A stretch of DNA of 64,000 bases from positions 2,108,001 to 2,172,000 of the forward strand of contig NZ_CP151275.1 of the NCBI RefSeq assembly GCF_038235435.1, in the 5' to 3' direction. Below, piece by piece: positions 58,575 through 64,000 of this stretch. The first letter of the stretch is position 1; every line of letters starts with the position of its first letter. This DNA comes from Niveibacterium sp. SC-1. Its GTDB lineage: Bacteria; Pseudomonadota; Gammaproteobacteria; Burkholderiales; Rhodocyclaceae. The position numbers were made by a program, and so were the translations under genes. The notes beneath the pieces are model-generated. The model was not told the origin of the DNA and did no database searches. It saw only the letters and a list, made by a program, of their open reading frames with translations.

Positions 58575-59938
58575 TGTTCGGATTGCTCTGGTACGTCGGC
58601 GCCTTCGTGATTGCTATCGGCGTACTGGTCACGATCCACGAACTCGGCCATTTCCTTGTCGCGCGCGCCTGTGGCGTCAAGGTATTGAGATTCTCGCTCG
58701 GCTTCGGCAAACCGATCTGGCGTTGGCAACGCAGCCCGCAGGACACCGAATGGGTCCTCGCAGCAATTCCGCTTGGCGGCTACGTCAAGATGCTCGACGA
58801 GCGCGAGGCGCCTGTAGCGCCCGAGGAGTTGCCGTTGGCCTTCAACCGCAAACCCGTTGCGCGGCGCATCGCCGTCGTACTGGCGGGGCCGCTGGCGAAT
58901 TTCGTGCTGGCGGTGTTCATTTACTGGGCGATCTTTGTCGCCGGTGTGAGCGAGCCTAGGGCTGTTCTCGCCCAACCCGTGGCTGGTACCGTCGCGGCAG
59001 CTGCGGGTTTCGCGCAGGGTGATACGGTGTTCGAAGTGGATGGCAGGTCCATCGCAAGCTGGAACGATTTCCGTTGGGAAGTGCTCAAGCGCGCGATGGA
59101 CGGACTGGAGATCCCGGTGCGCGTTCGGACGCGCGATGGCGCGGAACGTCAGCGCACGCTGGATGCGAGCGGACTGCGCCTGGACGACGAACGCAGCGAT
59201 CCGCTCCAGCGCATGGGCCTGGCTTTCTATCGACCGCCGTTCCCTGCCGTGCTGGGGCAGGTGCGTCCGGGCAGTCCGGCCGAACTGGCGGGTCTGAAGA
59301 CAGGTGATCGCGTCCTCGCCATCGACGGCCAGCCGGTCAAGTCCTGGGAGGATATGGTCTCCCTTGTCACGCCGGCCGCCGGGCAGGATCTCAGCGTCCG
59401 TTATCGCCGTGCTCAGGCCGTAATGGAGACGCGGGTCCGGCCGCAGGCCGAAAAGGAAGGCGCGCAGACGGTGGGTCGAATCGGCGTCGGCGCGGGCGAA
59501 GACATTGCGTGGCAATCCGAAGTGTTCATCCAGGTGCGCCGTGGTCCGTGGGAAGCACTGGGTGCTGGCGCGCAGCGAACCTACGAAACAGCAGCGTTCT
59601 CCCTGCGCATGATGGGTCGCATGGTGACCGGAGAGGTTTCCATTCGTAACATCTCGGGCCCTGTGACGATCGCCGACTACGCCGGACAGTCCGCGCGCAT
59701 GGGCTTGCAGTCCTATGTAAGCTTCGTGGCCCTGATCTCAATCAGCATCGGGGTCTTGAACCTGCTGCCCATCCCGCTGCTGGACGGTGGACACATCATG
59801 TATTATCTGGCCGAGATTGCGCTGCGGCGCCCTGTTTCTCAACGGGTCCAAGAACTCGGCCAGCAACTGGGTTTCGCGGTTCTCGCGATGCTCATGGCGT
59901 TCGCCTTTATCAACGATATAACCCGCCTGTTGTCCTAA
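58574..59938 (+). CDS. rseP: RseP, site-2 intramembrane protease
   Basis: The 454-residue protein has zinc motif H22-E-L-G-H26 in the first membrane helix, two PDZ domains in the periplasmic part (VRPGSPAELAGLKTGDRVLA) and the third zinc-ligand motif LLPIPLLDGGH in the C-terminal helices. It cleaves the RseA-type anti-sigma factor in the envelope stress response. bamA follows after 8 bases. Confidence 0.96.
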   Translation: MFGLLWYVGAFVIAIGVLVTIHELGHFLVARACGVKVLRFSLGFGKPIWRWQRSPQDTEWVLAAIPLGGYVKMLDEREAPVAPEELPLAFNRKPVARRIAVVLAGPLANFVLAVFIYWAIFVAGVSEPRAVLAQPVAGTVAAAAGFAQGDTVFEVDGRSIASWNDFRWEVLKRAMDGLEIPVRVRTRDGAERQRTLDASGLRLDDERSDPLQRMGLAFYRPPFPAVLGQVRPGSPAELAGLKTGDRVLAIDGQPVKSWEDMVSLVTPAAGQDLSVRYRRAQAVMETRVRPQAEKEGAQTVGRIGVGAGEDIAWQSEVFIQVRRGPWEALGAGAQRTYETAAFSLRMMGRMVTGEVSIRNISGPVTIADYAGQSARMGLQSYVSFVALISISIGVLNLLPIPLLDGGHIMYYLAEIALRRPVSQRVQELGQQLGFAVLAMLMAFAFINDITRLLS

Positions 59939-59946
59939 CCATCCCC

Positions 59947-62241
59947 ATGCGACAGAAGCACCTTGCAGGGCTGATTTTTGCCCTTTTTTCGGCAACCAGC
60001 GCTCATGCCTTCGCGCCCTTCGTGGTCAAGGACATTCGTGTTGAAGGCCTCCAGAGAACGGAAGCCGGAACGGTCTTCAACTACCTGCCGGTGAAGGTGG
60101 GCGATACCTTCACCGACGACAATGCGGCAGCAGCCATCAAGGCGCTCTATGCCACGGGCTTTTTCAAGGACGTGCGCCTGGAGGTCGATGGCAACGTGCT
60201 GGTCGTCGTGCTCGACGAACAGCCCGCAATCGGCGTGATCGAATTCGAGGGCAACAAGGACTTCGATACCGAGAATTTGCGCAAGGGTTTGCGCGATGCA
60301 GGCATCGTCGAGTCGCGCGTGCTGGACCGGGCGGTGCTTGACAGGGCGGAGCAGGAAATCAAGCGCCAATACCTGAACAAGAGCTTCTACGCGGCGACGG
60401 TGCAGACGGTGATCACGCCGCTCGAGCGCAACCGGGTCGGCTTGAAATTCCGCATCTATGAAGGCGAGCCGGCGGCCATCCAGCAGGTTTCTATTGCCGG
60501 CAACAACGTCTTCACCGAGAAGGATCTCAAGAAAGAGATCATCTCCCGCCCGCGCCACTGGTTCCCGCCGGTCAACTGGTTCTCCTCGAGCCACGAGTAC
60601 TCCAAACAGAAGCTTCAGGGCGACCTGGAGAGCATTCGCAGCTACTACCTGAACCGCGGCTATCTCGATTTCGCGATCGAGAATTCGCAGGTGTCCATTA
60701 CGCCGGACAAGAAGGACATCTACATCGCGATCGGTGTCGCCGAGGGCGAGCAATATCGCGTCGCAAATGTGAAAGTGGCGGGCGACCTGATCGTCAGCGA
60801 TGAGGAGATCCGATCCTTGGTCGCTATCAAGCCGGGCGAGATCTTTTCGCGCGAGAAGCTGACCGAAACCACGCGCGCCATTTCCGATCGCCTCTCCAAC
60901 GAAGGCTATGCCTTCGCGAACGTCAACGCCGCGCCGGAACTGAACAAGGAAAAGCGCGAAGTCTCGTTCACGATCTACGTGGATCCGGGGCGTCGTGTGT
61001 ACGTGCGCCGGATCAACATCGTTGGCAACACGCGCACCCGCGACGAAGTGATTCGACGCGAGCTCCGTCAATTCGAAAACGCCTGGTACGACGGCGCCCG
61101 CATCAAGCGCTCCAAGACGCGCGTCGATCGACTGGGCTACTTTGAGGACTCGAATTTCGAGACCACACCCGTACCGGGAACGGCAGACCAGGTCGACCTC
61201 ACGCTGGCCGTGAAGGAAAGGCCGACCGGCAGCTTCACCTTCGGTGTGGGTTATTCGAATTCGGACGGTGTGATCCTGCAGGCAGCGCTGTCGCAGAACA
61301 ATGTGTTCGGCAGTGGCAATGCCCTGTCGCTGAACGTGAACACAGGGCGCTCGCAGCGCACCGCCGTCCTGGGCTACACGAATCCCTACTTCACGCCCGA
61401 AGGCGTGAGTCTGGGCTACGACCTGTACTACCGCACCTACAACCCTTCCGAGACGACCAGCGTTTCGCACTACAAGACGCAGTCGAGCGGCTTGGGTGTG
61501 CGCCTGGGATATCCGATCGCGGAAGACGACCGCATCAACGTCGGGCTGTCCTTCGACAACACTCGAACGACGGTTTATTCCGACAGTCCGGACTCCTACA
61601 TTAAGTTCGTGAACGAATTCGGCGAGCGCACGAATACGGTCCTGGGCACGATTTCCTGGGACTACGACTCACGCGACAGCTACCTTGCGCCTACCAAGGG
61701 CGTGTATCAACGCCTTGGTGGCGAAGTGGCGCTGCCCATTGCCGAACAGCGCTTCTGGCGTACCAACTACTTGTTCCAGTGGTACATCCCGGTCGTCTTC
61801 AAGGACGACACCTTGCTTCTGCAGACCAACTTGGGCTACGCCAAGGGCTACGACGGTCGTCCGGTTCCGTTCTACAAGAATTACTACGCGGGCGGCATCG
61901 GTTCGTTGCGCGGCTTCAAGGACAATTCGCTGGGCGCGCGGGACAGCTACGGCAATGCGCTGGGCGGCACGCAGTTGATCACCTACGGCATGGAGTATTT
62001 CGTCCCCGTGCCGGTAGCCAAGCCGGACAAGACCTTCCGGATGAGCGTCTTCGTGGATGCGGCGAACGTCTGGGAGGCAGAGCAGCCCGTGGTTTTCGGG
62101 GACATCCGGTATAGTACTGGGTTCGCCGTGGCGTGGCTGTCTCCTGTCGGACCGCTCAAATTCAGCGTGGGTTATCCGCTGAAGAAGCAAGAGGGCGACA
62201 GGACCGAGAAATTCCAGTTCCAGCTGGGCAATATCTACTGA
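59947..62241 (+). CDS. bamA: BamA, outer membrane protein assembly factor
   Basis: The 764-residue protein has a signal peptide (cleavage near residue 21, TSAHA), five POTRA domains (FVVKDIRVEGLQRTEAGTVF is the first) and a C-terminal 16-strand barrel with the conserved RGF motif in GIGSLRGFKDN. It ends in Tyr instead of the usual Phe or Trp. It inserts outer membrane proteins together with lipoproteins encoded elsewhere. Confidence 0.97.
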   Translation: MRQKHLAGLIFALFSATSAHAFAPFVVKDIRVEGLQRTEAGTVFNYLPVKVGDTFTDDNAAAAIKALYATGFFKDVRLEVDGNVLVVVLDEQPAIGVIEFEGNKDFDTENLRKGLRDAGIVESRVLDRAVLDRAEQEIKRQYLNKSFYAATVQTVITPLERNRVGLKFRIYEGEPAAIQQVSIAGNNVFTEKDLKKEIISRPRHWFPPVNWFSSSHEYSKQKLQGDLESIRSYYLNRGYLDFAIENSQVSITPDKKDIYIAIGVAEGEQYRVANVKVAGDLIVSDEEIRSLVAIKPGEIFSREKLTETTRAISDRLSNEGYAFANVNAAPELNKEKREVSFTIYVDPGRRVYVRRINIVGNTRTRDEVIRRELRQFENAWYDGARIKRSKTRVDRLGYFEDSNFETTPVPGTADQVDLTLAVKERPTGSFTFGVGYSNSDGVILQAALSQNNVFGSGNALSLNVNTGRSQRTAVLGYTNPYFTPEGVSLGYDLYYRTYNPSETTSVSHYKTQSSGLGVRLGYPIAEDDRINVGLSFDNTRTTVYSDSPDSYIKFVNEFGERTNTVLGTISWDYDSRDSYLAPTKGVYQRLGGEVALPIAEQRFWRTNYLFQWYIPVVFKDDTLLLQTNLGYAKGYDGRPVPFYKNYYAGGIGSLRGFKDNSLGARDSYGNALGGTQLITYGMEYFVPVPVAKPDKTFRMSVFVDAANVWEAEQPVVFGDIRYSTGFAVAWLSPVGPLKFSVGYPLKKQEGDRTEKFQFQLGNIY

Positions 62242-62258
62242 TCGCATCGGAGGTTGTC

Positions 62259-62756
62259 GTGACTAAGACTCGCCTTTTGCTCGCACTGGCGTTCGGGCTG
62301 TTGGCCGCGGCGTCGGCGCATGCCCAGAGCAAGATCGGGTTCGTCAGCTCTGAGCGCGTGTTGCGCGAGGCGGTGCCAGCGGTCAAGGCGCAGAAGAAGC
62401 TCGAGAAAGAATTCGAAAAGCGCGATCAGGACCTCCAACGCATGGCCAAGCAACTGCAAAGCATGCAGGAGAGTCTGGAAAAGAACGGCGTGACGATGGG
62501 TGACGCTGACCGCAAGGCCAATGAGCGCGAATATGCTGACCTCAATCGGGAATTCCAGCGCCGTCAGCGTGAGTTCCGCGAGGACCTGAACCAACGTCGC
62601 AACGAAGAACTGGCCGGCGTGTTGGAGCGGGCGAACAAGGCCATCCGTGAGATCGCGGAGACGGAGAAATACGACGCGATTCTGCAGGATGCGATCTACA
62701 TCAATCCGCGCGTTGATCTGACCGATCGGGTCATCAAGGCGCTGGCGGACAAGTAG
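62259..62756 (+). CDS. skp: OmpH/Skp-family periplasmic chaperone
   Basis: A GTG at 62259 behind CGGAGG gives 165 residues with a signal peptide (about 1-22, SAHAQ). The mature protein starts SKIGFVSSERVLREAVPAV and has long charged helices (KLEKEFEKRDQDLQRMAKQL) that form the tentacles of Skp. It holds unfolded outer membrane proteins for BamA, encoded directly upstream. Confidence 0.94.
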   Translation: MTKTRLLLALAFGLLAAASAHAQSKIGFVSSERVLREAVPAVKAQKKLEKEFEKRDQDLQRMAKQLQSMQESLEKNGVTMGDADRKANEREYADLNREFQRRQREFREDLNQRRNEELAGVLERANKAIREIAETEKYDAILQDAIYINPRVDLTDRVIKALADK

Positions 62757-62763
62757 GGCCGAC

Positions 62764-63789
62764 GTGCCTACGCTCGGTGACATTGTTGCCCATCTCGGTG
62801 GGCAACTCGTGGGTGATGCGACGGTCTCCATCACGCAGATCGGCAGCCTGGATGCAGCCGAGCCGGGCGAGATCGCGTTCCTGTCGAATGCCAAGTATCT
62901 GAACGCGCTCAAGGCGACGCGAGCAAGCGCGGTGATCTTGCCGCCCCAGGCGGAGCAAGCGAGCGCCTTGCCCCGCATCCTGACCGATAACCCCTACCTC
63001 TACTACGCGCGGCTTGGCCAATGGCTCAACCCGCCTAGGCATCGTCCGCCGGGCGTGCACGCGTCGGCCGTGGTCGAGTCGGCGCTGCCGGCTTCGGTGA
63101 GCGTCGGGCCACTGGCTTATGTCGGGCCGGATTGCGAGATCGGCGAAAACGTCGTGATCGGGCCCGGGTGCGTGGTGGAGCGCGGCGTGCGACTCGGGGC
63201 CGGCACGGTCCTGACCAGCCGCGTGAGCATCTATCACGAGTGCCGCTTGGGCGAACGCTGCATCGTCCATGCAGGTGCGGTCATAGGCGCCGATGGCTTT
63301 GGCTATGCGCGCGAACGCAGCGGGGCCTGGATCAAGATTCCCCAGATCGGCTGCGTGGTCATTGGGGACGATGTCGAGATCGGGGCCAATACGACGGTCG
63401 ACCGCGGCGCGCTTGACGACACTGTGATCGCCGAAGGTGTGAAGCTGGACAATCAGGTGCAGATCGCCCACAACGTGCATATCGGTGCGCATTCGGCGAT
63501 GGCCGGCTGCGTGGGAGTGGCAGGGAGTGCGCGCATCGGCGAACGTGTGATGGTGGGGGGGCAGGCTGGTATCAGTGGCCATCTGACGATTGCGGACGAC
63601 ACGGTGGTGTCGGCTCGAACACTGGTCAGCAAGTCGGTGACCAAGGCCGGGGTGCTGACATCGGCCATGCCCGCGATGCCGCACGACGAATGGATGAAAA
63701 GCGCGGCGCACTTCCGACGTCTGGACACGCTGGCGAGTCGCCTGCGCGAACTAGAAAAGCGTATTGCTGAAATGGAGAAGGCAGTTTGA
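62764..63789 (+). CDS. lpxD: LpxD, UDP-3-O-acylglucosamine N-acyltransferase
   Basis: A GTG at 62764 gives 341 residues. The uridine-binding N-terminal domain is followed by a left-handed beta-helix ([36 protein letters not shown]) and the catalytic His in [17 protein letters not shown]. It adds the second acyl chain in lipid A synthesis. Confidence 0.97.
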   Translation: MPTLGDIVAHLGGQLVGDATVSITQIGSLDAAEPGEIAFLSNAKYLNALKATRASAVILPPQAEQASALPRILTDNPYLYYARLGQWLNPPRHRPPGVHASAVVESALPASVSVGPLAYVGPDCEIGENVVIGPGCVVERGVRLGAGTVLTSRVSIYHECRLGERCIVHAGAVIGADGFGYARERSGAWIKIPQIGCVVIGDDVEIGANTTVDRGALDDTVIAEGVKLDNQVQIAHNVHIGAHSAMAGCVGVAGSARIGERVMVGGQAGISGHLTIADDTVVSARTLVSKSVTKAGVLTSAMPAMPHDEWMKSAAHFRRLDTLASRLRELEKRIAEMEKAV

Positions 63790-63794
63790 ACATC

Positions 63795-64000
63795 ATGGAA
63801 ATCGGCGAGGTGATGGAACACCTGCCGCATCGCTATCCGTTCCTGTTGATCGATCGCGTGCTGGAGCTCGTCCCCGGCGAGCGTATCCGCGCCATCAAGA
63901 ACGTGACGATCAACGAGCCTTTCTTCCCCGGCCACTTCCCGCATCATCCGGTGATGCCTGGCGTGCTGGTGATCGAAGCCATGGCGCAGGCTGCGGCTGT
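63795..64000 (+). CDS. fabZ: FabZ, 3-hydroxyacyl-ACP dehydratase, 3' truncated by window edge
   Basis: The first 68 residues are visible from the ATG at 63795; a TTG at 63786 overlapping the lpxD stop would add three residues and has a better-placed GGAGAAGG. The N-terminus [20 protein letters not shown] and the active-site segment [15 protein letters not shown] with catalytic H47 and E61 identify FabZ. It supplies the hydroxyacyl pathway that also feeds lipid A. The order lpxD-fabZ is conserved, and lpxA would be expected next. Confidence 0.96.
   Translation, partial: MEIGEVMEHLPHRYPFLLIDRVLELVPGERIRAIKNVTINEPFFPGHFPHHPVMPGVLVIEAMAQAAA

Overview
The window is a GC-rich chromosomal segment from a betaproteobacterium, most likely of the Rhodocyclales (Azoarcus/Thauera/Uliginosibacterium-like). 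The taxonomic call is an inference from protein character and gene order: a minor pilin set with pilY1, hpnC-hpnD, cysE next to an iscR-iscS-iscU-iscA-hscB-hscA-fdx-iscX locus, dapC-dapD-pilU-dapE-prmB, smc-zipA-ligA, glnD-map divergent from rpsB-tsf-pyrH-frr, and uppS-cdsA-dxr-rseP-bamA-skp-lpxD-fabZ. I see no insertion sequence, phage, integron, CRISPR array or rRNA.

Layout. 1-0.9 kb: end of a LysR regulator cut by the window edge. 0.9-9.3 kb (minus strand): minor pilin operon fimT-pilV-pilW-pilX-pilY1-pilE plus a TonB-C-like membrane protein. 9.4-10.8 kb: HNH nuclease and, divergently, a second TonB-C-like protein. 10.8-13.4 kb (minus): hpnC-hpnD squalene synthesis genes followed by a sugar epimerase. 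13.4-14.9 kb: two small unknown proteins and tRNA-Leu(UAG). 14.9-24.9 kb: suhB, trmJ, then cysE and the Fe-S assembly locus, which carries a second cysteine desulfurase, IscR-type operators and a terminator-like attenuator before hscB; then a glutathione peroxidase. 24.9-31.1 kb (minus): a stand-alone receiver, then dapC-dapD-pilU-dapE-prmB. 31.3-38.8 kb: smc-zipA-ligA-galU. 39.2-45.6 kb: an unusual sensory operon. 45.7-64 kb: typA (minus), methylthioinosine phosphorylase and def (plus), glnD-map (minus), then the translation, isoprenoid, phospholipid and outer-membrane assembly cluster up to a truncated fabZ.

The most interesting part is the operon at 39221-45648. It encodes a membrane-anchored CheA-like kinase (PilJ-like periplasmic region, PAS, Hpt, CheA-type ATPase, no CheW-like domain), a CheY-like receiver, a CheX-like phosphatase, two secreted oxyanion-binding-protein paralogues (sulfate-type and phosphate-type) without any transporter genes, and a family III CoA-transferase. 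Both binding proteins keep the family fold signatures but have changed several ligand-contacting residues. I infer a self-contained periplasmic sensing module in which the binding proteins act as receptors and not as importers; this is a hypothesis.

Other points: a probable IscR site in the cysE promoter, coupling cysteine supply to Fe-S demand; a His-rich N-terminal tail on PrmB; hpnC-hpnD without hpnE nearby; and two orphan TonB-C-like proteins bracketing the pilus region.
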